A stretch of DNA of 64,000 nucleotides from Phyllobacterium sp. T1293 (GCF_020731415.2 NZ_CP088273.1:5001-69000), one strand, 5' to 3'; counted from the stretch's first letter, positions 49,054 through 58,670 are shown. The notes: generated from the sequence alone by a model not told the origin. Made by a program: numbers and translations.

Positions 49054-49116
49054 ACCTCATCCCCACCGCTGCTCCGCAGCGACCCTCTGCGTCGCTCTGC
49101 TTTAACAAAAACGAAT

Positions 49117-50883
49117 CTATCGCTGCAGCGTCAGTCCCATGTAAACACTGCTTTCCGTGGTCTGGCGGGTATCGACCTCACTGCGCGTTATGCGGTGGCG
49201 GGCGCTCACATCAAGCCCGAGGAAACGGTTGAACCAGTAGGTTGCACCGACCTCCGCCCCAAAACCCTTGTCGAGACCGCTGCCATCCTTGTTGTCGCGC
49301 AGGGATGCGGTGAGTTCCGCATTGACGCTCAGATTGGAACGGATCTGGCGTTTGATGCCGAGCCTTCCCTCATAAAAGATCGAGCCGCTATCATTGGGCG
49401 CTGTCGCGCCCTCGACGCGGGTCAGCAGGCCAAGATTTACATCCGTCCCGCGCTGAGGCGACCATTTGATTGCCCCGTCGACGCTGACACCATCGACATC
49501 CGATAGCCTGTTGTCGTCGATACCCTGCCGCAGATAACCAAGGGCTAGTTCGCCGGAAAGTTTTTCACCAAAATCCGCCTCGATACCGCCGCGCAGGGCG
49601 GTACGCAAACCGGAGCGGCGGTACCCGTTGGAGTCCTCGGTCTGATCATACATCAGCTTGCCGATTTCAACTTCGGCGAAGGGCTTGATAGCCGGTGACA
49701 TTTCAAAACCGCCACGCAGGGCGATGCTGGCAAAGGTGTTGTCGCGGTCCTTCTGGCTGATCGTGGTTCCATCAGGGAATTCCGCCTTTCCATAGGTTGT
49801 ATGGTCGACTTTGCCCTTTACCTCGCCGAAGAACCGGCCAAATTCATGCCGCACGCCCAATGTGGCGTCGAGTTCCTGCACGGCGGGCCGGTTCGATGCG
49901 CCGATAACCGCTGTTGGAGCGCTGGCATCTTCCTGCCGGTAGCGGTAGCCGCCTTCGCCCGTTACGGTTGTCCGTTCGCCAAGATCAAGCTTGAAGCCGC
50001 CGCGCAGCCCAATATTTGGTGCCGAATAGTCTTCGCCGGAAATCGTCTTGTCGTAAGTGCCGTCAAAATCGAGAAAGGCAGAATGGCGCGACCAATCGGT
50101 GGTAGCGCGCATGCGCAGCCGGGTTTCCGACAGAACAGCGCTTTTGCCATCGGAACTATCGTCAGCATTTGTCGTGGCGCGAATACCCTGCGAGATGGAG
50201 GGCCGGAGTGTGACAGTGCCCGCCCTGATGCCAAGAGGCGCAAAGGGTTCAGGGTCCGGCTTGACGAAGCGGCGCTCAATTGCGGCTTCAGGTAAATTAT
50301 CCTTGTCGGCGCGCTGCGCTTTGGGGTTGCCAGTGGTCTCGTCTTCCAGCGCGCCGGTTGTCAGCGCATCGGGTGTCTGGCCGGGCCGCAATGGTCGCTG
50401 GCCCGGACGTGTCCGCTGTGTTGCCGCTGTCGTGCGATCGGCGGGAAGCGGAATCTGCGCAGGCACCGTGGCTGGCGGAGGGTTGAGACCGCCGCTATTA
50501 TCCACAGGTCCGGATGGCGGCGAGCCGTCGTTCACCGGTACGCCTGTCAGTCCAAGATTGCCCGCATCATCATCGGGCAGTGCTCCGGGGCTGACAGGCT
50601 GATAGGGAGTTGACGGAATACCATCATTGCTGCCGGGGGCGGGCGCCGGCGTCGATGGATTGGCCGCGGGCCGTATGGCAGGACGGGGCGGGGTATTCTG
50701 TTGAGTTTGCAGGACATTTTCATCCACAGGCCCGCGCAGAGGCGTCGCCTGCTGAGCAAAAGCTGCTCCGCCTGCGGCAAACGCAACGCTGCTCATCAAC
50801 CCTGTCCACAGACAGAAGTTGATCACAGACTTGAAGCTGCCGCTGCGGGGCGGTGCTTCGATGCGTGGTTGCCGATGATGCAT
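49117..50883 (-). CDS. Outer membrane beta-barrel protein (BBP2-like)
   Basis: About 588 residues. The N-terminal signal-like segment (WTGLMSSVAFAAGGAAFAQQ) is preceded by a charged stretch. A region of about 160 residues rich in Pro, Gly, Asn and Asp follows. From about residue 230 to the end are alternating amphipathic strands with typical barrel turns (DNRLSDVDGVSVDGAIKWSP, LSVNAELTASLRDN), closing in SSVYMGLTLQR. It resembles the putative beta-barrel porin 2 family of Rhizobiales. Start ATG 50883 is chosen because the open frame upstream (to 51312) runs antisense through kpsF. Divergent from kpsF. Confidence 0.85.
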   Translation of the reverse strand: MHHRQPRIEAPPRSGSFKSVINFCLWTGLMSSVAFAAGGAAFAQQATPLRGPVDENVLQTQQNTPPRPAIRPAANPSTPAPAPGSNDGIPSTPYQPVSPGALPDDDAGNLGLTGVPVNDGSPPSGPVDNSGGLNPPPATVPAQIPLPADRTTAATQRTRPGQRPLRPGQTPDALTTGALEDETTGNPKAQRADKDNLPEAAIERRFVKPDPEPFAPLGIRAGTVTLRPSISQGIRATTNADDSSDGKSAVLSETRLRMRATTDWSRHSAFLDFDGTYDKTISGEDYSAPNIGLRGGFKLDLGERTTVTGEGGYRYRQEDASAPTAVIGASNRPAVQELDATLGVRHEFGRFFGEVKGKVDHTTYGKAEFPDGTTISQKDRDNTFASIALRGGFEMSPAIKPFAEVEIGKLMYDQTEDSNGYRRSGLRTALRGGIEADFGEKLSGELALGYLRQGIDDNRLSDVDGVSVDGAIKWSPQRGTDVNLGLLTRVEGATAPNDSGSIFYEGRLGIKRQIRSNLSVNAELTASLRDNKDGSGLDKGFGAEVGATYWFNRFLGLDVSARHRITRSEVDTRQTTESSVYMGLTLQR

Positions 50884-50938
50884 GAATGAGCATTGCCAAT
50901 GAGTTCGAACCTTTCCGGATGGTAAACTGTCATGGTTA

Positions 50939-52030
50939 ATGACTGGTTTCCGGGTGCAGAATGCCCTGATGTTTGAGAGCCCGCTCACAACAAAAAATGG
51001 ACAGCGCGCCAGCAACGCGCTAACGGTTCTGGCCATGCAGGCAATAAACGACACTGAACTCGACAAATCCGCAGCGGTCGATTCCGCAAAGCGGACAATT
51101 TCAACCGAAAAAGACGGGCTGAGCGCATTGCGCGAAGCGTTGGATGGCGGGCTGGCGGAAGCCTTTGGCCGAGCCATCGAAAGCATTGCGTCCGTGCGTG
51201 GCAGAATTATCGTGACCGGGGTCGGCAAGAGCGGCCATATCGGTTCCAAGATTGCTGCGACCTTTGCCTCAACAGGAACCCCTGCTTTTTTTGTGCATCC
51301 ATCGGAAGCCAATCATGGCGATCTTGGCATGATTGCGACGGATGATGCTATTCTGGCGATATCCTGGTCGGGCGATACGGCAGAACTTAAAGGCATCGTC
51401 AGCTATTCCAGACGGTTTCGCATTCCGCTGATTGCAGTGACTGCCGGAGAAAACTCGGCGCTGGCGACGGCTGCTGATGTGGTGTTGCTTATGCCGAAGA
51501 TTATCGAGGCCTGTCCGCATGGGCTTGCCCCCACAACATCGACCTTGATGCAGCTGGCTATGGGTGATGCCATTGCCGTTGCCCTGCTGGAAGCACGCGG
51601 CTTTACAGCTGGCGACTTCAAGACATTCCATCCGGGCGGATCGCTGGGCGCGAGCCTGACCCATGTGCGCGAGATCATGCATCGCGGTGATAAAATTCCT
51701 CTGGTTCCGCTGGGAACCTCCATACCCGATGCCATGAAGGTACTGTCGGACAAGCGTTTTGGCTGTATTGCCGTGCAGAATGATGATGGCTCGCTGGCCG
51801 GAATCATCACCGATGGCGATCTGTCGCGCAATCTTCATCGCAATCTGGTGGGCATGAAGGTTGAGGAAGTGATGACGCGCAATCCGAAAACCGTGCCGAC
51901 GAGCATGCTCGCAAGTGCGGCTCTTGCGCTGCTCAATGAATATAATATCGGCGCGCTGATTGTCACCGAGGACAATTTCCCCGTCGGTATCGTGCATTTC
52001 CACGATCTGCTGCGGATCGGTGCCGCCTAA
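50939..52030 (+). CDS. kdsD: KpsF/GutQ family sugar-phosphate isomerase (arabinose-5-phosphate isomerase)
   Basis: Up to 363 residues. The SIS domain at about 75-215 carries VTGVGKSGHIGSKIAATFAS and HPSEANHGDLGM. Two CBS domains follow at about 235-360 (VREIMHRGDKIPLVPLG, VEEVMTRNPKTVPTS). It interconverts ribulose 5-phosphate and arabinose 5-phosphate, the first step to Kdo for lipopolysaccharide. The start is uncertain: ATG 50939, 50969 or 51035 are all possible, because the N-terminal 60 residues are poorly conserved. The gene stands alone and is followed by a mosaic repeat. Confidence 0.92.
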   Translation: MTGFRVQNALMFESPLTTKNGQRASNALTVLAMQAINDTELDKSAAVDSAKRTISTEKDGLSALREALDGGLAEAFGRAIESIASVRGRIIVTGVGKSGHIGSKIAATFASTGTPAFFVHPSEANHGDLGMIATDDAILAISWSGDTAELKGIVSYSRRFRIPLIAVTAGENSALATAADVVLLMPKIIEACPHGLAPTTSTLMQLAMGDAIAVALLEARGFTAGDFKTFHPGGSLGASLTHVREIMHRGDKIPLVPLGTSIPDAMKVLSDKRFGCIAVQNDDGSLAGIITDGDLSRNLHRNLVGMKVEEVMTRNPKTVPTSMLASAALALLNEYNIGALIVTEDNFPVGIVHFHDLLRIGAA

Positions 52031-52048
52031 GGGCTGCAGGGGTTATTG

Positions 52049-52199
52049 CGCGTGGTTCGTGGGTTCGTAGTTCGACATAACAACCATCAGAGAGAGTGTG
52101 GATGCAATGCTAATCACAAAGATTGCAGAATAAAGCTCCCCTCACCCTGAGCCTGTCGAAGGGCCTCATGATTGTTATGTCGAACCACGAACCACCATC
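52049..52199. repeat. Mosaic inverted-repeat element, copy 3
   Basis: The left arm GCGTGGTTCGTGGGTTCGTA with GTTCGACATAACAACCAT is complementary with mismatches to the right arm ATGATTGTTATGTCGAACCA ending CGAACCACC. The shared core lies at 52096-52130 (TAATCACAAAGATTGCAG). A CCTGAGCCTGTCGAAGGGCC module sits in the right half. Confidence 0.85.
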
Positions 52200-52210
52200 G
52201 CGCAATCAAC

Positions 52211-52672
52211 TCAAGCCGCTTCCACCGTCAGCGTTCCCTGATCGGTTCCGGTAATTCTCACCTGGCTGCCAGCGGCAAGGTCGGGGCCTTTGACGCGCCA
52301 GAGGCTGTCGCCAATCCGTGCGCGTCCACGCCCGTTGACCGTTGCCTCCTCAAGCACCACGATCTGGCCGATCAGCTGTTCATTGCGCCGGTTGAGCAGC
52401 GGTTCATCCGTGGGCACATCAGTTGCACCCATAAACCGCCGCCCGATGAACACCGAAATCACCGACAGAATCAGAAACAGGATGATCTGGATCTGCCAGC
52501 CAATGGCGAATAGCGGTCCAAGCACGAGGATCGTCAGGAAGCCGACGATAATGGCGGCGATACCGAACCATAGAAGGAAGATACCCGGCGCTGCCACTTC
52601 AAAAATAAGCAGGGCAAAACCGAGCACTACCCAGTTCCAGGGACCGAGTTCGTAGAAGAGATGTTCCAACAT
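52211..52672 (-). CDS. NfeD family membrane protein
   Basis: A 153-residue short NfeD protein with three hydrophobic segments up to about residue 80, then an OB-fold domain (QLIGQIVVLEEATVNGRGRA through GSQVRITGTDQGTLTVEAA). It pairs with the SPFH protein encoded 24 bases upstream on the same strand, the usual NfeD-stomatin arrangement, in membrane quality control or microdomain organisation. Confidence 0.93.
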   Translation of the reverse strand: MLEHLFYELGPWNWVVLGFALLIFEVAAPGIFLLWFGIAAIIVGFLTILVLGPLFAIGWQIQIILFLILSVISVFIGRRFMGATDVPTDEPLLNRRNEQLIGQIVVLEEATVNGRGRARIGDSLWRVKGPDLAAGSQVRITGTDQGTLTVEAA

Positions 52673-52696
52673 CAGTGCAACTCCTCCGCTGGTTGG

Positions 52697-53710
52697 TTAT
52701 GACGACTGGCCGGAACCACCTGTGGTGCCCGGAACGGTGCGTCCGCGCGTCGGCTGTGCCGGGCTTGCTGCCCGCTCAGTGGTCTGCGCTGCATCGCCAA
52801 AGACTTCCTTGGCAATGGCACCAATGCCGCCCAGCGTTCCGACCAGTGACGATGCTTCCATCGGCATCAGAATGAGTTTCTGGTTGTTGCTGGTTGCGAA
52901 TTTACCGAAAGCCTCGGTGTATTTCTGGGCGACGAAGTAGTTGATTGCCTGCACGTTACCATTGCTGATCGCCGCCGAAACAAGCTCGGTCGCTTTGGCT
53001 TCCGCCTGTGCCAGACGTTCACGGCCTTCGGCCTCGCGATAGGCGGCTTCACGCTTGCCCTCCGCTTCAAGAATTTGTGCCTGTTTCAGGCCCTCGGCGC
53101 GCAGGATTTGCGCCGCGCGGTTGCCTTCTGCTTCCAGAACCAATGCACGCTTTTCACGTTCCGCCTTCATCTGGCGGGCCATGGAATCGAGCAGATCCTT
53201 GGGTGGATTGATGTCCTTGATCTCAACGCGGGTCATCTTGATGCCCCAGGAATGGGCAGCCTCGTCCACCACACGCAGGAGGCGGTCATTGATTGCATCG
53301 CGGTTGGACAGGAGTTCATCGAGGTCCATCGAGCCCATGACCGTACGGATATTGGTCATGGTGAGGTTCAAAATGGCGTTCTGCAATCCGCTGACCTGAT
53401 AGGCGGCCTGCGGTGCATTGAGAATCTGATAGAAGGCGATACCGTCGACAGCGATGTTGGCATTGTCCTTGGTGATGACTTCCTGTGTCTGAACATCCAG
53501 CACCTGTTCCATCATGTTCAGCTTGGCGCCGATACGATCAAAGAATGGAACAATAAGGCTGAGGCCGGGCGCGAGAGTACGGGTATACCTGCCAAAACGC
53601 TCGATCGTATAATTATAACCTTGGGGTACGGTTTTTACGCCAGCAAAAAGGACGACCAGCACCAGAACAACCAGTACCGGAATGGTAAAATCAAAACCGT
53701 TGAACGGCAT
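52697..53710 (-). CDS. SPFH/Band 7 domain protein (QmcA/stomatin-like)
   Basis: A 337-residue protein with one N-terminal membrane anchor ([13 protein letters not shown]) and an SPFH domain at about 25-185 ([19 protein letters not shown]). A coiled-coil Ala/Glu/Arg-rich stretch with repeated ILRAEG/ILEAEG units spans about 185-245, and a Pro/Gly/Ser-rich tail follows. It forms oligomers at the inner membrane and is commonly linked to FtsH regulation. NfeD is encoded just downstream. Confidence 0.94.
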   Translation of the reverse strand: MPFNGFDFTIPVLVVLVLVVLFAGVKTVPQGYNYTIERFGRYTRTLAPGLSLIVPFFDRIGAKLNMMEQVLDVQTQEVITKDNANIAVDGIAFYQILNAPQAAYQVSGLQNAILNLTMTNIRTVMGSMDLDELLSNRDAINDRLLRVVDEAAHSWGIKMTRVEIKDINPPKDLLDSMARQMKAEREKRALVLEAEGNRAAQILRAEGLKQAQILEAEGKREAAYREAEGRERLAQAEAKATELVSAAISNGNVQAINYFVAQKYTEAFGKFATSNNQKLILMPMEASSLVGTLGGIGAIAKEVFGDAAQTTERAASPAQPTRGRTVPGTTGGSGQSS

Positions 53711-53843
53711 TATACTCTCCCTTGCGTGACATCAGGACCAATGTCATCTCGTATCATTGCCCTTTGCAGGGGTAATGCCAAGATAGACTAAAGTCTTAAT
53801 CTCAGAAAGGCTTGAGCATCAATTATACAGGGGTTCCGCCCGT

Positions 53844-54893
53844 TCAGATCCAGCCCTGCAATTCGCGCCGGACCAGCTCTTCAATCACCTTCATGCCCCC
53901 GTCGGAATCATTGAGGCAGGGGATATGCGTGAAATTGACGCCGCCACTGTCACGGAAGGTTTTCCCGGCTTCAACGGCAATTTCCTCCAGCGTTTCCAGA
54001 CAGTCGGCCACAAAGCCGGGATTGAAAATGGCAATGGATTTGACGCCTTCCCGGCCAAGTTTTTCAACTGTCTTGTCCGTATAGGGCTGCATCCACTCTT
54101 CAGGCCCGAAGCGGGACTGGAAACAGGTGATCAGCTTCTTCTCGTCCCAACCCAGCCGCTCGCGCAACAGCCGCGTCGTCTTCCAGCAATGGCAGGGATA
54201 GGGATCGCCACGCTTGAAATAGCTTTGCGGGATGCCATGATAGGAGGCAATGACCACTTCAGGCTCGAAATCGAGCGTGGCGAAATGCTTCTCGATCGAG
54301 ACCGCAAGCGCGTCAATGTAAACAGCCTCATCCTGATAGGATGGCACGGTGCGTGTCGCCGGCATGAAGCGCATCTTGATCAGCGCCTCGAAGAATTTGT
54401 CGTTCACGGTTGCCGTCGTCGTTGCCGAATATTGCGGATAGAGCGGGAACATGACGATGCGCTTGCAGCCTTGGCTGTCAAGCCGCCGCAGAGCCTCTTC
54501 AATCGAGGGTTGTCCATAGCGCATGCCCCAGTCGACGATCACATCAGGGTGCGATGACAGGGCCGCCGCCAGCTTTTCGCTCTGCGCGCGGGTATAGGTA
54601 CGCAGCGGCGATTCATTGCGCTCGCGGTTCCAGATCTTGTCGTAAAGGGCACCGGATTTTTTCGGGCGGGTGTTCAGAACAATGCCGTAAAGCACCGGCA
54701 GCCAGATGGCGCGCGGCCATTCGATGACGCGTTTGTCGGATAGGAATTCCCTGAGATAACGGCGCATGGAGGTGACATCGGTGCCATCCGGCGTACCCAG
54801 ATTGACGAGAAGAACGCCGATTTTTGACGTTTCGATGCGCGGATGGTCGCCGGGCTGCTCTTTTGCCACACCAACCTCACCAGACATCGTCAT
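53844..54893 (-). CDS. hemH: Ferrochelatase
   Basis: About 349 residues. It inserts Fe2+ into protoporphyrin IX to make heme. Family features are VLLVNLGTPDGTD, VDWGMRYGQPSIEEAL, the active-site ASYHGIPQSYFKRGDPYPCHC with its catalytic His, and CFQSRFGPEEWMQPYTD. Several cysteines (CHC, VADCLET, IPCLND) lie where alphaproteobacterial ferrochelatases carry [2Fe-2S] ligands. I chose ATG 54893, 9 bases after AGGAG; TTG 54902 and ATG 54887 are alternatives. Confidence 0.95.
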   Translation of the reverse strand: MTMSGEVGVAKEQPGDHPRIETSKIGVLLVNLGTPDGTDVTSMRRYLREFLSDKRVIEWPRAIWLPVLYGIVLNTRPKKSGALYDKIWNRERNESPLRTYTRAQSEKLAAALSSHPDVIVDWGMRYGQPSIEEALRRLDSQGCKRIVMFPLYPQYSATTTATVNDKFFEALIKMRFMPATRTVPSYQDEAVYIDALAVSIEKHFATLDFEPEVVIASYHGIPQSYFKRGDPYPCHCWKTTRLLRERLGWDEKKLITCFQSRFGPEEWMQPYTDKTVEKLGREGVKSIAIFNPGFVADCLETLEEIAVEAGKTFRDSGGVNFTHIPCLNDSDGGMKVIEELVRRELQGWI

Positions 54894-55017
54894 CTCTTTC
54901 AACTCCTGCTTTGCGGTTGGAACCTAGTGGTGAAGGCCGGGATTGCAAGGGCGCGAAAAGACGCAGCGATAGGGGATAAATTGCAATCCAGAGCACAAAT
55001 CGGGCCAGATATGTAAG

Positions 55018-55080
55018 AACCCGGCACAACATTCAAGTTGTACCGGGTTCAAAATGCGTGCCTAGGACCGTTTGTCCTAG
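55018..55080. terminator. Two hairpins downstream of the nucleotidase gene
   Basis: GAACCCGG-ACAAC (55018-55031) pairs with GTTGT-CCGGGTTC (to 55050), and CTAGGAC (55062-55068) pairs with GTCCTAG (55074-55080). They lie just past the nucleotidase stop on the minus strand. T-runs are absent, so Rho-independent termination is only probable. Confidence 0.5.
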
Positions 55081-55086
55081 CCGGGG

Positions 55087-56979
55087 CTATTTCGGCGGGA
55101 TTTTCATTTCACTGCCGATGGGCAGCTTCATGGCGGTCATTTTCGGATTGGCGTCCGCCAGTTTTTTCCAGTCGAAACCGTTGCCATAAACCTGCTTGGC
55201 AATGTTCCAGAAATTGTCGCCGCGCTTGATGGTATAGGTGGATGGTGTCGCTGCGGCTGTCTTTTTCAGGATGAGCATCGCGACTTTAGCGGCAGGCTTG
55301 GCCGGTTCCGCAGTGGGCTTGGCTGGCGGAGCCGGATCATTTGCTGTGGGTACTGCTTGCGTGGCAGCGGCAAGAACCGTTATCCGCCCATCCGTATAGG
55401 GCTTGTACGGCGTGTTCTTGGCCAGATAGTCGGAAACCACCGCTTCAAGGCCGGGGCCGAAATCATAGGCATTAACGGCATTGGTGGCGAAAATCTTGTA
55501 GCCGTCACCACCCGCCCGCATATAATTGTTGGAGACAACACCATAGGTTGCCGTTGCATCAATAGGCTTCCAGTTATCGCCATCGCGCACTTCAACCGCC
55601 GATACGCGCTGGCCAACTGGCTTTGATACGTCGAAAGCGTATTTAAGGCCGGAAACCTGCGCGAAACGGCCCGCACCCTGATCAATCTGGCTGACGCCAT
55701 TTTCAAGCGCGACCACCACATCAGCACCCTTCAGCTGGAAGGTCGACAATGTGTTCTGGAAGGGCAGGACCGTCAGCACTTCGCCCATTGTCACATCACC
55801 CGCATCAATCGAGGCGCGCAGACCGCCGCCATTGATAATGGCAATGGTCATGCCCTGATCCTTAACCCGGTCGACCATGGCATCGGCAACAAGGTTGCCC
55901 ATGGAACATTCGACAGCGCGGCAGACTTCACGCGCGGCTTCAATGACGCCGCTGGATTCAGCCACTTTCAGGGCTTTGAGGGCCTCGATCGGCTTGGCGA
56001 GTTCCTTCACCCGCGCAAGATAGGCGGGGTCTGGCACAACGGAAGAATCGAGCAGGATCGGCGCGCCTTCGCTTTTAATGACATTGCCGTCATCATCGAA
56101 GGTCACTTTCAATTCACCGAGATATTTGGAATAGGATTTGGCCTGAACGATGGGCACATCACGGCCGGATGGTCCCTTGACCAATGTGGGATAGGGACCA
56201 AGAGCCTGCGGATCGGTGTTCGACAGCAGTGTATGGCTGTGGCCGCCAACGATCACATCGATACCATCCACGGCGGCAGCGATCTCCTTGTCCTTGACAT
56301 AGCCATCATGGTTGAGGGCGATGATCTTGTTGACGCCTTCGGCTTTCAGCGCCTCAACTTCTTTCTTCAGCGTTTCGATTTCGTCGGCAAACTTAACAGT
56401 GGGTCCAGGTGTCGATATGTCAGCGGTGTCGGTTGTGATGACCGACACAATGCCGATTTTTTGCCCGCCGATTTCCTTGATCACATAGGGTTTGTATTTG
56501 CCTGATATTGGCGAGCCTTCAGCCGCCTGCGTATTGGCCGAAATGACAGGGAATTTCACCTTGCCAAGGAATTTTGCCAGTGTATCCACGCCGTCGTCAA
56601 ATTCATGATTGCCGAGAGCCATGACATCATAGCCTATGCCGTTCATGAACTCGGCGGTGTCGTCACCCTTATAGGTTGTATAGAATAGTGATCCCTGAAA
56701 TTCATCACCGGCATTGAGCAGGATCACATTGCCGCCATCCTTGGACAGGGCTGCCCGGCGCTCATCAACCTTGGTTTTTACCCGGGCAATGCCGCCAAAA
56801 CACTCGTTCTTGCTTTCCTCTTCAGCCGAGCAGGTTGAATCATATTTGTTGATCGATTCCTGCCGCGAGTGGAAATCATTGATGTGAAGAATATTGAGTG
56901 TGTAGTCGGCTAGTGCTGCGCCAGCCGTCATGGTGAGGGCGGAGGTGGTGAGTAAAATTCGGGCGAGGATTTTAGACAT
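55087..56979 (-). CDS. Periplasmic bifunctional metallophosphatase/5'-nucleotidase with C-terminal LysM
   Basis: 630 residues. A signal peptide is cleaved near AGAALA. The calcineurin-like metal site motifs are NILHINDFHS, GNHEFDDG, NHDGY and GGHSHTLL. The 5'-nucleotidase C-terminal substrate domain spans about 335-520 (MTIAIINGGGLRASIDAGDV). A Pro/Ala linker is followed by a LysM domain at about 575-630 (YTIKRGDNFWNIAKQVYG). It hydrolyses nucleotides in the periplasm; the LysM module would hold it to peptidoglycan. LysM fusion is unusual for UshA-type enzymes. Confidence 0.94.
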   Translation of the reverse strand: MSKILARILLTTSALTMTAGAALADYTLNILHINDFHSRQESINKYDSTCSAEEESKNECFGGIARVKTKVDERRAALSKDGGNVILLNAGDEFQGSLFYTTYKGDDTAEFMNGIGYDVMALGNHEFDDGVDTLAKFLGKVKFPVISANTQAAEGSPISGKYKPYVIKEIGGQKIGIVSVITTDTADISTPGPTVKFADEIETLKKEVEALKAEGVNKIIALNHDGYVKDKEIAAAVDGIDVIVGGHSHTLLSNTDPQALGPYPTLVKGPSGRDVPIVQAKSYSKYLGELKVTFDDDGNVIKSEGAPILLDSSVVPDPAYLARVKELAKPIEALKALKVAESSGVIEAAREVCRAVECSMGNLVADAMVDRVKDQGMTIAIINGGGLRASIDAGDVTMGEVLTVLPFQNTLSTFQLKGADVVVALENGVSQIDQGAGRFAQVSGLKYAFDVSKPVGQRVSAVEVRDGDNWKPIDATATYGVVSNNYMRAGGDGYKIFATNAVNAYDFGPGLEAVVSDYLAKNTPYKPYTDGRITVLAAATQAVPTANDPAPPAKPTAEPAKPAAKVAMLILKKTAAATPSTYTIKRGDNFWNIAKQVYGNGFDWKKLADANPKMTAMKLPIGSEMKIPPK

Positions 56980-57118
56980 GAAGTGTTCCCCTGTTGCGAT
57001 CGCCTGATGTTGTCATCGGTCGTTGGCACCTGTCTGACAGATGCGCCGATGCTTTCATTAGTTGGCGTGGCATGCAAGGGAATGGCGGCAGTTTTCGCCG
57101 CTAAACTATAGGAAGATG

Positions 57119-57143
57119 GTCAGCCCGGGCGGTTAGGGCTGAC
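57119..57143. terminator. Hairpin after omp10
   Basis: GGTCAGCCC and GGGCTGACC form a perfect 9-bp stem 10 bases past the omp10 stop on the minus strand. There is no T-run; assignment is by position. Confidence 0.4.
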
Positions 57144-57152
57144 CAGGTGTTG

Positions 57153-57542
57153 TCAGCCTGTCTGGCCGCCGCGGCGCGTCAGCGAGAATTGCTGGCCCGA
57201 TGATGACGTGCAGTTGAGCTGGCCCTGATTGACGAGCGCGCAATTAACCTTGGACTGTGTGCCGCGGGCAAGTGAGCGCAGGTTGATCTCGACCAGATTG
57301 GCAGAGGCAAAGCGGTAACTGCCTTCAGCCAGTTTTTCCTTGGTGTCATTGGCGCGGGTTTCAAAAACGCCGCCATTGAAGTTGGAGAAGGCAACGCCCG
57401 AAGTATCAAACCATTGACCCTGCACGGCATCGACAGGGCGGGAAGCCTCCACCGGTCCGTTGTCCCTGATAGGGCCTGTCTGGCAAGCGCTGAGTGCCAG
57501 AGCCATGGTCGCTGCGCTGAAGGCCAGTGAAATACGTTTCAT
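57153..57542 (-). CDS. omp10: Outer membrane lipoprotein Omp10 homologue
   Basis: A 129-residue lipoprotein. The signal ends in the lipobox ALSACQ with the lipidated Cys at about residue 20. The mature part contains FNGGVFETRANDTKEKLAEG, VEINLRSLARGTQSKVNCAL and LNCTSSSGQQFSLTRR, which I recognise as very close to Brucella Omp10 (Omp10/16/19 lipoprotein group). Two cysteines may form a disulfide. It is thought to be surface-exposed in Brucella. Related domains belong to protease-inhibitor-like beta-barrels. Single gene with a terminal hairpin. Confidence 0.85.
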   Translation of the reverse strand: MKRISLAFSAATMALALSACQTGPIRDNGPVEASRPVDAVQGQWFDTSGVAFSNFNGGVFETRANDTKEKLAEGSYRFASANLVEINLRSLARGTQSKVNCALVNQGQLNCTSSSGQQFSLTRRGGQTG

Positions 57543-57636
57543 CCGATCAATCTCCTGATGAGGTTGCCTTCTTCAATGCCGCGAAAATCGAGCAAAAACA
57601 AGATATAAGTTTAATGAACTGGCGCGGAGTGCCTGA

Positions 57637-58239
57637 TCATATCAGGGCGATAACGGTGGTTCCCGCTATGATACTGCCCATTGCGATATTGAGAAGGCGC
57701 TCGGAGCGAGGCTTCATATTGGCTTTCTGAATGATCACGCCCAACCATAGCCAGAGAATGTCGACCACCACCATCACGATGATACAGACCAGCCATTTGA
57801 CGGTCACGTCGGCGGAATTATTGGCGTTGATGATAGGGTAGGACGCCATCAGGGATATGAAGGCGATGTAGGCCTTGGGGTTGGTGATACCAAGAAGAAA
57901 GCCGCCCAGAGCGGTTCCGGCAAACCCCGTATCCTGCTTGCCCGCATCCATGCCAACCGGGGCGGTAATGATGCTGTAGGCAAGATAAAGCAGATAGAGC
58001 GTTGCCAGAATTGTCATGGCGGTCATTGCCATGGGTATGGCCTGAATGATGGAAAACAGTCCGGCAGCGCTGATCCCGGCAGCAAGGGCAAGCCCGATCT
58101 GCAACCCGCCGTAAAACCCAAGCCCTCCGGCAAAGCCCTTTTCGCGGCCAACAGCAATAAGAGCGGCAATGCCGGGACCGGGTGAGCCTAACAGGACAAT
58201 CGCGGCGAGGGAAAATAACCCGACATTGAGAATGTTCAT
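57637..58239 (-). CDS. LysE/RhtB family exporter
   Basis: A 200-residue membrane protein with six hydrophobic segments and the family motif GSPGPG near residue 18 (LLGSPGPGIAALIAVG), plus GITNPKAYIAF in the middle. It exports amino acids or related amines with proton motive force; the substrate is unknown. Start ATG 58239, with GGGTGA upstream. The frame continues to 58290, but those residues lie in the promoter-like AT-rich stretch. Confidence 0.92.
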   Translation of the reverse strand: MNILNVGLFSLAAIVLLGSPGPGIAALIAVGREKGFAGGLGFYGGLQIGLALAAGISAAGLFSIIQAIPMAMTAMTILATLYLLYLAYSIITAPVGMDAGKQDTGFAGTALGGFLLGITNPKAYIAFISLMASYPIINANNSADVTVKWLVCIIVMVVVDILWLWLGVIIQKANMKPRSERLLNIAMGSIIAGTTVIALI

Positions 58240-58402
58240 GAGAGTCACCCATAAAGATATAATGATTTGTTTATATGAGGATATGTACAAATTGTTATAT
58301 TGTCAATTATGGGTGGATTGAGGGTTATTGCTTTGCGGTTGAGAAGTTATGAGATGACATCACCGCCCGCTTTCACCCGATTGGGTCTGTTGCAGCGATT
58401 GT

Positions 58403-58591
58403 TGTGCGTGCGTGGTTCGTGGCTCGCCCTTCGACAGGCTCAGGATGAGGGAGATGGGTGGATTGCAATGCTAGTCGCTAACGAGTGCAGAACATGACAG
58501 CCCGCAATAGTTGCAGAACTTGGCAGCCTTCAACCTACCCCTCTCCGTCATCCTCAGTCCTCGGGTTTAACCCGAGGATGACCCGAGGACC
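58403..58591. repeat. Mosaic repeat element, copy 4 (with CCTCGGG module)
   Basis: The left end GTGCGTGCGTGGTTCGTGGC joins a CCCTTCGACAGGCTCAGGAT module. The shared core follows at about 58457-58490 in degenerate form (GCTAGTCGCTAACGAGTGCAG). The right end carries a separate palindrome (58547-58582) with arms CCTCGGGTT/AACCCGAGG. No long intact terminal arms remain, so this copy looks recombined. Confidence 0.75.
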
Positions 58592-58643
58592 ATGATCGAG
58601 AAGCACGAAAATTGTAGTCGTTCCTTCCTTCCCCTTTGTCGTG

Positions 58644-58670
58644 GGTCCTCGGGTCAAGCCCGAGGATGAC
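58644..58670. repeat. CCTCGGG-type palindrome, second copy
   Basis: GTCCTCGGGTCAAGCCCGAG with GATGAC following repeats the module seen at 58547-58582. Related CTTCGACAAGCTCGAGGATGAC and CCTCATCCTGAGCTTGTCGA modules follow at about 58736-58760 and 58870-58890. These are short palindromic extragenic repeats. Confidence 0.75.

Noticed and set aside
50884..51312. N-terminal extension of the outer-membrane barrel gene
   Set aside because: The extra 143 codons are antisense to kpsF and lack a signal peptide, while a signal-like segment follows ATG 50883.
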